In this document: positions 37,753-49,190 of the stretch, in pieces
Position numbering within the stretch: position 1 is the stretch's first letter
Layout: every line of letters begins with the position of its first letter
Origin: Anas platyrhynchos
Lineage: Eukaryota > Chordata > Aves > Anseriformes > Anatidae
DNA: 64,000 bases
Reading direction: 5' to 3'
Assembly (NCBI RefSeq): GCF_047663525.1
Contig: NC_092593.1
Span: 25,074,501-25,138,500, forward strand
The notes under the pieces: model-generated
The model's database searches: none
What the model was told of the DNA's origin: nothing
The model's input: only the letters and a program-made list of their open reading frames with translations
Made by a program: the position numbers and the translations under genes

Positions 37753-37946
37753 ATGTCCAGTGATAGGCAGAGGTCAGATGATGAAAGTCCAAGTACCAGC
37801 AGCGGTAGTTCGGATGCCGACCAAAGGGATCCACCAGCACCTGAGCCCGAAGAGCAAGAAGAAAGAAAACCTTCTGCAACCCAGCAGAAGAAGAACACCA
37901 AACTCTCCAGCAAAACTACTGCTAAGCTATCCACTAGTGCTAAAAG
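37753..37946 (+). CDS. UBE2E3: UBE2E3 first coding exon (residues 1-64 and part of 65)
   Basis: UBE2E3 is a ubiquitin-conjugating (E2) enzyme, known in mouse as UbcM2. It receives ubiquitin from E1 and passes it to substrates with RING or HECT ligases; the charged enzyme is imported into the nucleus by importin-11. The exon begins at 37744, after a pyrimidine-rich acceptor, with 9 nt of 5' UTR, and the ATG is at 37753. It encodes MSSDRQRSDDESPSTSSGSS, then an acidic EPEEQEERK stretch and a basic Ser/Thr/Lys-rich end, TTAKLSTSAK. This N-terminal extension separates UBE2E3 from UBE2E1 and UBE2E2, whose N-termini differ. From memory, the human protein has DPAAPE where this one has DPPAPE; otherwise the segment looks identical. 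The donor AAAAG|GTAAAT splits the Arg65 codon after two bases. Read-through into the intron meets TAA at once. Confidence 0.97.
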
Positions 37947-40119
37947 GTAAATGCGCCAGTAAAGCGTTCCGTGGTGGTTTCGCACAGTGCGTGGAGTCAC
38001 GGTGTTCACTTGCTTTTCGAGGCAGAGGGATTCTTGTAAAGCTGTATGGGAAGTAGTGAAGTACAAACTTCTGTAGCGCAGGAGTCTGCTGGGAAGTGTC
38101 TTCGGTAATCCAAGTCTTATTGGCGTGGTAATTACACAGGCAGGTCGTACTTCTTTTGAGGAGTTTTTTGAGAACTTGGTAACTTACAGGCTGGCTGGGG
38201 GGCACCTCTGTGCCTTTCACGTTTCTAGAAATGAATAAGAGCGTGTCAGCTTCAGGTGTCTTTTTTGCAGAGTTAGTTTTCCATCCCTTATTGGTATAGG
38301 GTGGAGTCCTCCTGGTGTGTTTCAGCCCGCAGCCTGATGACGAGCAGTGCTCTTTAATTAAAGAAGTCGCAAAACGCCAATGACTTTTGTGGGCCTTCTG
38401 ACTAGCTTCTCGCGTCAATGTACAGTAGAGCCTTTGTACACCTTCAAGTTACTGTTTTGTCCTGGAGTTCTTTCGGGAGAAAGTTAGGCAAGTCTTCTCC
38501 CTCAGGATCTGCAGATTCAAGCCATAGGGTTCTTCAGGTAGCCTCTACCTTTAAGTATCAAAATCTTAAGAAACCTCGCTTGGTTTTATCTGTTACGTTT
38601 TTATTTGCATACAAGTTTTCTGACAGTCCAGCTCTTAAGACATGTGCTTTAATCATTTTTCTGTAAGTCCAGCTGTGTGAAATAAAGCAAACTTGAAATC
38701 CCTTGATTCCAGTTGTCTTCTGAGAAGAAACATAACTTTCCAGTCTTTTCCCTGGAGGTCCTTTTCTGTACAAATATTTACAAATATACTGTAGCCAGAA
38801 GACCTGTGGAGTAGCCATAGTAGCTTTGAGTTTTGCTTACTTGGTGTGAATACAGGGGTTCAGACTTGTAGGAATGTTTTAGTATGTTTTAGTATTTTTG
38901 CGTTGTACTTAAATTTGGTAAATACTTTTTGAAATATGCTGGAATTGCTGCAGAATACAACTGGGTGACATTGATGACTTTTCGTCTTGTTAAAGAAACC
39001 CTATAAAATAGGACTGGCTAAAGAAGGAAGAGTTCTGGAAATGCTATGCAGATTTTGCGATTTATTGTTACTTATCTTTTTTTGAAATGCCTGAGGTCCA
39101 TCATGCAGAAACCCTAGACAGTTTTTTCCTCTTGCCTTTGTTTCAGTTAATTATTGTAAGTCCAATTCCATACATCTCAAATAGTTCAGCAGTCTGATCG
39201 GACTTAACGGGACTAGTGCAGGGGCTTTCAGGGCGGTTTCTGTCAGCTCGCATTTTACCACTCACTATTTGTATGGAAGAACAGTCTTGCTTATGTGAGC
39301 CTTCTGGTCCAGAGAATTCTTAGTTGTGATTTTAAAGAGGGATTTGCCATGAGTCTTTTAAAATTACACCTTGTATGTGTCTGAATAAATTATTAAATCC
39401 ACCAAAAGTTTTCAGTATTCATTTTTCTGGACTGTAACACCTTGGGAACGGTTGTTACAATGTAAAGCTAAGCACAGATTATTTCGAGTTATTATGTCGC
39501 TTTTTATCATGTAAAATACAGCTACTGTGTAAGGCTGGGGGAGGACAGGCAGGACAAGGTGTGGAGAGGAGCAAAGTTGGTCCAGAGAGATCATTCCAGG
39601 AACAGAGACAGACTTGTAGATCTGCAAATCTACTTTTTAAACACCCTGCAAAGCGGGAGGTAAAATATTGTCAAAAGAATGTGTTTGCTGACAGCGTGGT
39701 TCACTTCTTCAGCCTCGATCACAGCTCTGTTGCGCTGGTTTTAAGTCACTGTCAAATGTGCTTGTACAGCCTCCCCCCCGCCTCATTTGCATATTAGCTT
39801 GCAAAGAAAATCTCTCTGGTAAAAAGTGCTCAGATATGAAAAAGAGTCACTTTTCTGAATACTTGTAGGGAATTTCTACCAAACTCAGCTGTGATTGTTC
39901 TGTTTGTGTACAGCATCGAGCAGGAAAAAGCTGCAAAGTTTCTCAGCTATGGGATTTGGGTTATGCCTCTGAGAACAAAGAGGAAGCAGCCATGTTAGCA
40001 TTACTGAAGGCAAAGCCAATCTTGCATTTAACTGCATGGTGGTAGAGGGCAGTGTAATTCCCTGATTTATTCTATAGACTATCTCAAATGCTTTGTGTCT
40101 GTTCTCATTTCACCAACAG
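37947..40119 (+). other. UBE2E3: UBE2E3 intron 2 (2,173 bp)
   Basis: GT at 37947 and AG at 40118-40119, the latter preceded by TGTGTCTGTTCTCATTTCACCAAC. It contains no recognised gene, repeat family or RNA; the open frames inside are short and unlike any known product. Confidence 0.9.
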
Positions 40120-40170
40120 AATCCAGAAGGAGCTAGCTGAAATAACCCTTGATCCTCCTCCTAACTGCAG
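40120..40170 (+). CDS. UBE2E3: UBE2E3 second coding exon (rest of codon 65 to part of 82)
   Basis: The 51-nt exon completes Arg65 (AG + A) and encodes IQKELAEITLDPPPNC. It ends with AG of the Ser82 codon before the donor GTATGT. This is the start of the UBC fold: the first alpha helix (IQKELAEI), which contacts E1 and E3 partners, and the conserved DPPPNC turn. The sequence is shared almost exactly by the three UBE2E paralogues, so identity as UBE2E3 rests on the preceding exon. With both exons joined, the phase is kept (194 + 51 = 245 nt). The next exon, which should begin with the last base of the Ser codon and AGPKGDNIYEWRS, is not found before the window ends. The HPN motif and the catalytic cysteine (about residue 145 of 207 in the human protein) are therefore outside. 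Confidence 0.96.
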
Positions 40171-41780
40171 GTATGTAACAGCTTCTTAAATTGTGGACAG
40201 TGGCAGGAGATTAATCTGCTCAAGCTAACAAATGGGAAAGTTCGTGTTTACAGCTGGTGACTATTAGACAAAAATTGCATACAGTGGATTGAACAAGCAT
40301 AGGGAATGTCTGATATTGAATTTTGGTATTTCATCTGCATGTTGTAGGTGTAGTCATTTGTGGTTTAAGTACATAGTAAAATATATTCAGTTTATTTTTT
40401 TTGTGGCTGGTCCCTGTCTTTGTGAAACATTGATTGTATGAACTTCAAAATACATCGAAGCTTTTGACTTAACGTCTGTGAGTAGTTTGAACTGGCCTTT
40501 TGAGTGCCGGGTTTATAGAGTTATCGCTTTGTTCTGAAGCAAAAGTAAAGGAACTGTGTTTGATTTTTATAGGCGTTCTCTTAGTACGTTGCGTAGTAGT
40601 TAGATGAGAGGTATTGCCTTTAAATTTATGTTCTGTTGGTCAGAGTTGTAGTTGCTTGATAAAGGATGTTTTTAAGGAGGTTCCCAACTTGAGAGATGTC
40701 TGTTGGTTTTTAGAAAGCAAAGTCATAGGCTTGGAAGGCTGAGTGATAGAGTCTTAGTTGAAGTGAAGGTAACTGGAGCACTTCATCTGTAGGAAAGTTA
40801 AATAGTAGCATGGCTGACTAATTTCTTTAAATCTTCTACATTTTTTACTTTTGTTTAAAAGATGCATAAAAATTCTCATTAGCTGTGAACATCCAGCATT
40901 CAGATTTGTGCTAAAACTGCATTTTAATAACATTGCTTTCATTTGATGCACCTCAGTAAGCTTTCTGACTGTAAGGTTTCTTCAGGTTAATAGCTCATGT
41001 AACAGCAAGCATTGTATACGTGTTAAAAAAATGCTGGAAGTGCTGTCTGATTTTACGTTAGAATTGTTTGGCATTTTGAATAGTTGGAAGGGGTTGGTGC
41101 AGATCTTGTGAATTTGGTAAGATGTGTGTTGTTCTCCTATTTTAACAAGCTGGGAGAGGCAGGGACTAACCAGAGCTGCGTTTTACTGTTTTTGCAGTAA
41201 AGGTATCTTATCCTGAGGACTATGCTATAGATTGCCTATGGCAGCCTGATGTATTTGCATGCAGGGGCAGCGGGGTCTCCCCCTTCAGCAGAGGCAAGCT
41301 CTGTAAAGCGAGAAAATGTGGAGGGTTGTTTGTTTGTTTGGGTTTTGTTGTTGTTGTTTGTCATTGTTGCTTTTTAATAATTGTCCTGTTACTGGGATCT
41401 AGCTCTGTGTTTGTCATTAATTTTGTGCTTGCCCCCCTGAATGAGGCATAGTAGGAAAAAAAATATATTAAGGAAATGAAACACTAATGCTTTTCCTTGT
41501 TAGATAAATGCTGAAAAGATTACTGTAGCGGTTTCAGGTTCAGCAAGCTACAGCTTGGCTTTTCGAAAAAGAAGCCTCCCCCCTCACACTTCCCAATTGC
41601 ATCTGATGTTTAGCTCCTTGGGAAAGCATGTTCCTCTGGTATTAGCACAGGAGTGTTGCACAGAATCTTTCTTGTGAGCTGGTGCTACCAGTTGCCCAGG
41701 AATGCTGTTGAGAATGATGAAAAACCCTCGATGTGTCTAAAATTATTGTAACTTCTCTCCTACAGAGTGTAGGGGAAAAG

Positions 41781-41797
41781 ATATATATATATATATT
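41781..41797. repeat. (AT)n microsatellite
   Basis: Eight to nine AT units in UBE2E3 intron 3. Confidence 0.9.
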
Positions 41798-44700
41798 GTC
41801 AGTGAGGAAGCCAGTTCTTCTTTTCTTGCAAGTATTTTTGAAGAGAAATTCACCCTTTAATCAAGAGCAGCTGTATGATGAGTGTATTTTTACCTTCCAC
41901 AAACATATTTACAAGAGACATTCACTTCTTTAACAGAAATTCTGGGTTTTCAGGATGAACAGTTTGAACAGAGTTTCACTGCCCAAAGGATTACCATTCC
42001 ACTGGAATTTAAGGTTTAGAAAGAGCCTTTTTGGTATCGGGAGGTAAATGTAGCTGTGCAGTTTGCAGAGCAGTTGAAGCAAAAGGCTTGCAACATGCTT
42101 TCTTGTGAGGTGCAGTAGCACAGATTAGACAAACTTATGCAGCAGGCGTATGACACTCTTCATGCAACAAGCAGCAGAATGTTACTTTTTACATTTCTTG
42201 TAAATGTGTATAAAAAATAAGTAAAAAAAACGTTTAAAAGCCTGTAGAACGTGGGCATATTCATGTGTGCTTTAAAAATTAAAAAGCCCTGAGTTGTAAG
42301 TTCTCCCAAGGGGATTTCTTCATGCCCAGCTGTTTCTCCTGCAGTTCCAGAATGCACCCTTATCATTTGCAGTCCACATGTTGCAGGCTTCCCAGGAATA
42401 TAACCGCTAGCTGATGTGGTTGATAGTCCTTCTGGTTGCCCAGTTATTGAAGTAATTAAAAATAAATAAATAAATATGATATAGGCACACAAAAAACAGT
42501 AAATGTAATTTTAATTCAGTACAATGCAAATACTGAAGAGTGTGTTGAACTCTCCTGTACTGAGGTACGTGTTGGTGTCTGCTGCTGCTTCTCACCTGCC
42601 AGTGTAACTGCACGTAGAGTTGCTCCATAATCCACTTCTATCAGACTGATCTGAGGTTGAGTTAGCAACTTAAAAATGACACCAACTGGTTGCACTGTGA
42701 TTCTCACACACGAGGTGTGTAGGTTTCCTCAGTAGTTAAATTTCCCACAGTCGCATCTATTACTATAACATCTGTTTTGTTAAAATGCCAGAGCCCCAAG
42801 AGAGAGCCCCATTCTTGGGTGTGCTGAGCAGGCCTGGGCTGTGCATTAAGTTCTATTTTAGGCACTGGGATAGCAGAATGACAGGCAAATTAAAAATGTC
42901 TAAAAAGCATTTTTTGCTTGCTTATCTCAACAGTGGAGTTTGGTTTCTGATTCTGTTCAGTTAATTGGGCAATGAACTGTTAGAAAAGTCACGTTGTTGT
43001 GTTTGTGAGCGGTAAACACAAACTGCATCCTGGGGGGTACCATGTGTAAAATCTTAATGCTGACAGCTGTACTCTTTAACATACAGTAATGCTCAAAATT
43101 CTTGTGGATTTTGGTGAGATTTCCAAGAAAGATAGAGCACTGAAAACAATAAAACTAGATTTGGTCTTAAGCCACTAAAGATGATGGGAAAGAAGTTAAG
43201 TACTGCTTTCTCTTCGTGTTTTCTCCTGGCTAACAGAAGAGCCCAGAATGAGTCAGTGGGTGTCTAGCTGTAGCACCCGGGCAGATAGGTAAACCCAGGT
43301 CACAAGTATCTGATCCTGTTTTTTCTTGCTTTTGCTGGCTTAGCTCAAAGTTATATTACTTTATGCAGTGTGCTGTATTTAATTTCTTTTGTGCTTTTAA
43401 TAGCATAAAGCACAGCTAAAAAGGTTTTGGCCCTATTGCTCCTGGGCAGCTCAATTTCAAACCATGGCCAAGTGCTTATACATGCTTCAAGGTAGGGAAG
43501 TATGCCAAAACCCACCATTGCACATTCTCAGAAAAATACTGCAAAGATCTTGCACGTAACGCGTGGTAAATCTGTGCTGCAGGGATGCTCTTAAATAGGT
43601 TTGACATATCTGGAATAACTATTTTCAGTTCGTGGCATAAAACTGCTCCGAGCAGAGGACAGCATGCTGTAGCTAAGGTTAGATCTGAGGCTGCTGTTCT
43701 GACCTGCGAGACTTGGGGGCTGCAGCTCAGGTGGAGCAGGGCACAGCTGGATCCCACCCTCCTTGTGCTCCCTGGATTGTAGCGCTGGCATGAGTGAGGC
43801 ATTCCCAGGGACACTGATTTACAGCAGCTTCCTTTAGCTGTTCCTGGCTGCTCTGCTGATCCACATTAGCAAAACTACGTACTCCCTGTTGTCTTTCCTC
43901 ACTCTTCATTTCCACTCCAAAATTAATCATTGTTCTTCTTCATGAGAAGGTTGTAGAGGTTCGACCCAATATTAAATGTATTTAGTAACACCTATGCCAG
44001 CATATTTTATAGTTTACGTCCTATTTTGCAACAAATTCAGTTTGGTGTAAACTTCGGAGAAAATGAAAGCAAACACTAAAATCAGTGTATCCACTGAGAG
44101 CTTGATTCATGTGGTTTAGAAAGAAGCGAGTTAAGATAGTGTGCCTTTCCCATGTCAGTGTGAGAATTTGAGCATTTTACAGTCTATTCTGTCAGTTGGT
44201 TTTAATCACTTCTCTTTGTTAAATTAAAGATCAGACATCTGAAAGCAAGTGGTTAAAAGAAAAAGGCCAGACAAAGCACATGCCGTAGAGCCCCAGTCAG
44301 AGGCAGCTTTCCTCCTTTATAGCTGCTGGGAGATGGGATTTCTTACCAAGACAGAGGTTCTTGGATCATCCCAAAGGCTCTCTGCTCTGTTTCATCCTCT
44401 TCCTAGTGAGTGCCTGACTGAACCTGATCAGTCTGCTGAGAAGATTTTTTCTCAACAGGGATTACTATCTCTATTTATTTTCAGGCCTCGTACTCTAATA
44501 TATACTAATGTGATTTCTCAAGCGGTACTACAGAAGGTAGCAGTTGATGATTTTGCTGTTTGTACCCTCTTCTAAGCTTGCAAGTATGTTGATAATTTAT
44601 GAGTAGCTCATTTTAAAATTACTTATTTTAAAATAACACTCCAGAGTATGTGTACTGAGCACAATGGGTAGAAGACGTAGGGGTTTCGTTTCAGTGCAGC

Positions 44701-45764
44701 ATTCTTGAGCTTCCAGAGGACTGCATTTGCTACATCTTGGGCTAATTCTGTGCTGCAGAGTTTTGCCAACTCAACCCCATGGTCTGGAGTTTGACACAAA
44801 GAGAAATGCTTGCAAACCCCTGGCAGACAAATGCTTTTACTGGTTTAGTTATAGACCCACGAATCCAGACGTTTGTAACTGTCTCACTGTGGTTATTACC
44901 CCATCAGTGAGGAAGCATTGCAGTATATATTTAAAGCAATATTGTGAAGGTATTCTTCAGACCAGCAATTTAAGCTCCTTCAATTGAGCTGTCTGAAACA
45001 ATGAGAAGCAATGAACAATTGCTCCGGTGGTGCAGGCTCCTTTATGTGCAGAGAGAGCTATGGGCTGAGCACCCTTCCACAGCCTTGTGTTAGTGAAGAA
45101 GGTGCCTCAGATAAGCTGGTAGAAGCCTTCCTTTTTGTTAACATACTCCATCTACAGTAAGGTTATAGGCAAATGTTTACTCTGCAAACAGTCGTGCCTG
45201 CTGAAGATGTTACTGCACAGCTGTGGTTTGCTCCAGTTCTGCCATGTGGGGTGACTACTCCAGTCAGCAAGTGAAGCTGGCTCATCTGATAGTGCTACCC
45301 ACGGGGAGGAAAAAAAAAATCATCCAAGTTTGCTTAAATGGTTTAAATAGGTGATTGAAATGAACTCTGCTGGATTTTTCCTCCCACTCTTCAGAGTAGG
45401 CATTGTTCACATGAAGCATTTTGTCAGACACATCAGGATGTGAATAAGTCAATCCGTTCCTTTGTCTCTCAAATGTAGTAAGTTTCCATCTCTCCTTTGA
45501 CAAAGCCAGGCGTTAGTTTTGTTACTTTTTTGAAATCAGTAGGAGGAAGAATATTCTGAATGTAGTCAAATACAGCAGCACAAATGCATGCCTAGGTCGT
45601 CGCATGTACTGTTGTGTTTTTTTCATAGAATAGAATTTCATAGAATGCTTCCAATCAAGCTTCTGGCTTTTCAGATCAATGGCAATCTCCTCAGTTTTGC
45701 ATTTGTACTGTTCATGTCTTATTGGGCAAATGTCTTCATGTTGCTAAATATTGAGTCTCAAGTT

Positions 45765-45782
45765 AAAAAAAAAAAAAAAAAA
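45765..45782. repeat. Poly-A run (18 bp)
   Basis: Pure A homopolymer in intron 3. About 130 bp upstream is a short CATAGAAT-like word pair, too short to call a CR1 end. Confidence 0.9.
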
Positions 45783-47350
45783 CAGTTTGGCTTGTTTTCA
45801 CCTCTGTAGTGAAAACCCCAGCTGTGAACGCTAAATGGTTCCCTACAGGAGGAGCTGTTGATTGAGGTAGGTAAGAGACAATATATTAGGAATGCATGCA
45901 AGAATGCCCATGCTGAAATTGAAAGAGCAAAATTTTAAATCATGAAAAAGTAATCCAAACCCGACTTGATAATGTATCTTCTGCTAGCTACATTGTACTT
46001 TTTATTCTGTCTCTTCTTGCCCCAGCACTTGCTCGCCACTAAATATAATAAATCCATGCTACAAGAAAAGAAAGATGAAGTTTGCAGAATGATTCTGAGA
46101 ATACAAACCCACAAAATTATTTCTAACACTTCCTTCCCTGTACAGAAGGTTGCAGTTGCAGTTGCAAAAATGCCATTAAGAGGGTTCACAAATTCTGTAA
46201 GAACGTGTTTGAAGTAGCTCTCAAGTGAATATTCAAATACTGCTTTTTAGAATTGTCCAGCTTTGAACATAGACTTGCAGTTCCTTCATTGTTAGTCAAT
46301 GAATGTAAATCAGTGGCTCATAGTGATTTAAAGATCTGTTTATCTAATGATAACCTTGATTTATCTGGAGTTATTTCTACTAAGCAGTTTCTTCCTTGCT
46401 CTTTCTTCCCTCCCCCTTTCCTACAAGAAGAGTCTAGTCTAGGTCAGGCTAGCAAGGAGTGGTGTAATTTAGCACAGCAATCAGAAGTTGGTATTTTTTG
46501 TCCATTTGTAGTAACAGCCTCATTCTGCTATCTTTATGTGTGTGCAGAGTGGCTTTTACCTTATTTGCCAGTAGTCATTGAAACTGCTTAAGGAGTAGGG
46601 ATGAAACAAATCTAGAAAGACATTTCAGTAAAACATTGAAGTGTCAAGTTTTGCTAGAGTGCACTGTTATTTAACATGCATTTAAAAAAAAATGCAGCAG
46701 TGGAAGATTGTGTAACTCCTGTATGTATTGAATTGTGAGAATATTTAAATTACTTTCTTTTCAGTTGAGAGTGGATGAGAGATCCACTAACTAAAATTGC
46801 TTGATGTGTATTTTTTTTTCCTTCACCTTGTCCTGGTGTTGACCTCATTTGAGCTCTAAACCATGTTTGTTTAGTGTGTTTTTTTTTTTGTTTGTTTTTT
46901 CAAAAACCCCCATACAGTGAATTTCTCATGGAAGTAATATGAGCGGCATAATTAAGACAGTGTTATGCAATATAAATAAACTTTTCTACTCGTAGGAGTA
47001 AGTTTTTCTGCCTGCAAATTTGCAGATGAGGCCCTTGTGTAAGCAGTGTCCACAGTGCTGTCATACATGCTCTTAAATGTCTGTATGTTAGTCGTAAGGT
47101 CTTATAAATCTTTCACCAGTTTTCATTAGCAGTACTTTCAAAATGGAGAAAAAAAATCGGCCATCTATCTACTCTGGAACTGCAAAAATAGTTCAAACGC
47201 TTTTCACTCAGCTACTGGTGTTACAAAACTGATCCTCATTATTTCTAAGTTTTGTCTGGAAACAATAGAAGAGCCCAAGATGGACCAGTCTGTTTAAACA
47301 ATTCTTTAAGCATTGTTGTGCAAAAATTTGTAAAAACCACAAAGTAATAT

Positions 47351-47368
47351 GTCCTTACGCGTAAGGAC
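47351..47368. repeat. Perfect 18-bp palindrome
   Basis: GTCCTTACGCGTAAGGAC is its own reverse complement with no spacer. It includes the CpG-containing ACGCGT, rare in this AT-rich intron. Possible dimer-binding site; function unknown. Confidence 0.9.
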
Positions 47369-47448
47369 AAATCTGCTTTTCAAATATCCATTTGTATAAC
47401 TGCACAAAGCCCATTCAGGCTCTGTGATAAAACTAATTAAAGTATGCC

Positions 47449-47471
47449 ATATATATATATATATATATATT
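47449..47471. repeat. (AT)n microsatellite
   Basis: About eleven AT units in UBE2E3 intron 3. Confidence 0.9.
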
Positions 47472-48289
47472 TCTTTTTACATTCAAGCTGTGCCTTGCTC
47501 CTCACTGCCAACCTGTTATATTTAGTTTGTAATAAACAGTGTACATGGCAAGGTCCTAGCGCACTGAACACCTTGCCATCAGACTGACTGTCTGTGTGTG
47601 TCAGTTACCCTTCTTTGATTCGATATTTACTTTTACAGCCTTAGGACACCTAATTTTAACTCAAATTAATGAAGTGCAAGTAGATGAGAAATAGCTAAAC
47701 TATGTTAAACCCTTTATTTAGAATTCGTCATCTACTTCATGTAAAACTGATGGGTGGAGATTTCCTGTGACAGGTGTAACTGTGCTTTGCAAATATGTGG
47801 AACGTTCTGAAACAGGTAGTACAGGCATGATGAAAATACCATAAGCGTGTTTTGAGTTAGGCTAAGCAGGCAGGAGCAAGGATATCCAACTGCTGGCTGG
47901 GATGGGAGAATGCAGGCCATTAAACTAGCCACAAACTACACTGTGACTTTAAATTGATACCTTTTTTGAGCCAGTAACTGCTAGCAATGAACAAGTCCTA
48001 ACCTGCTTGCATTAGCTTGGATTAATTTTCTACAGTGTCCTCATGCAGAGAGCGTTCTATGCTATTATCGGGTTCAGAGCTGTGGTTGAAGTGGTTGTTA
48101 ATTTTATAACACTTACTCTAAAAAAGGCTGGTCAGATCTGTTAGGAGCTCAAATCGAGATTTACTTGACAGTGTTGAAACTGCTGTAGTTTAGCATCACT
48201 TCCAGGAGCAAGTGGGGCAGAGATTGCCGTGATGAAACACCACTCAGAACTGCAGTTACCAGCAGCTTGTGTTCAGTTTGGAAGGGTGT

Positions 48290-49190
48290 GTAGGGAGGGT
48301 CTGTAGAGGACCATCCTGCAGTCCTTAGTCACTGATGTTTTCATTATTGACTTGAATGCTGGACTAGAGCTACATACTAGAGCATGTATAAAATGTTATA
48401 TTTTCAGGTAACAGCAAAGAGGAAGTGATTACGGGTGCTTTGGAGGACAGGACTAGAATCCAAAGTGACATGGGCAAATGTAGGAAGTGACCTTAAATAC
48501 ATGGAATAGCACGCAATTTAATAATGAGAACTGCAAGGCACAGCTCTTTAGTAGGCATAGTGGGCTGCACAAATCCATGGGAAAAAAAGGCTGGATAAGG
48601 AACAGTTCTTCAGAAGAGGTGTAGCAGGCCTGAGGATCGTGTGCTTTTCAGGAGTGAACAATACTACTAGACCACAGCAAAAGAAATAAATAGAACAGCA
48701 GTCACAGTAGGGAGATGCATTAAAAAAGAAAGAAGTGTTGGAGACATGGTGTATAAACTCATCCCATTCAGTTCAGCAGTAGTAAAGGCCAGCTGGAGTA
48801 CCTTATCCAGTTTTAAGCACTACACTGCAAAACGGCATGGGCTAGCTGGAAAGAATACAGATTAGAGGAAAGAAGGAATAATCTGTGGATGGATAAGAAA
48901 GTTCCTGCAAAGGAGATACAGCAATTACTGCTAGTCTTATCGGGTGGTTATGGGAGCGGCTTAAATTGCCACAAGGAAGATCTAGGGTAGACATTTGGAG
49001 TACCTAGCTATAAAGACAGTATGCAGAAGGAGGTGGTGGCTCTGCATCACCAGAGGTTTTCAAGAACAAAGGTTAGACGTGTAACTGTCAGGAACTGCTT
49101 GGGTATAGCTGATCCTGTGTTTAAGCAGGAAACGGACTAAGTGACCACTTAAGGACTAGTTTGACCAAGCTATCTGTGGCAGTGGATTTA
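48290..49190 (+). mobile_element. Ancient degraded CR1 LINE copy, 3' part
   Basis: In order on the + strand the segment has CACTGATGTTTTCATTATTG and ACTTGAATGCTGGACTAGAG; then GGAGGACAGGACTAGAATCC; then an AGCTGGAGTACCTTATCCAG-like word; then GGCTTAAATTGCCACAAGGA; then AGATCTAGGGTAGACATTTG; then GGAGGTGGTGGCTCTGCATC; then AACTGCTTGGGTATAGCTGA and a diverged GGACTAAGTGACC end. This is the word order of the CR1 ORF2 end and 3' untranslated region in sense orientation. The copy is much diverged and has no open frame, so it is inactive. It lies inside UBE2E3 intron 3 in the same orientation as the gene. Ends are approximate and the subfamily was not determined. Confidence 0.82.

Larger units (their letters stand above)
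40171..48289 (+). other. UBE2E3: UBE2E3 intron 3, proximal part
   Basis: Non-coding intronic DNA after the donor GTATGT. It holds simple repeats ((TTTG)n and (TTG)n near 41325-41360, (AT)n at 41781-41797 and 47449-47471, poly-A at 45765-45782) and a perfect 18-bp palindrome at 47351-47368. No exon of another gene or RNA gene is recognised. Confidence 0.8.

Noticed and set aside
37649..38066. Minus-strand frames opposite the first coding exon of UBE2E3
   Set aside because: They are shadows of the real + strand exon, with no recognised product.
43960..43985. GGTTCGACCC word as part of a tRNA T-arm
   Set aside because: No cloverleaf, anticodon arm or acceptor stem can be formed around it.
45625..45650. 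CATAGAAT word pair resembling a CR1 3' tail
   Set aside because: Only the terminal words match and no CR1 body follows.
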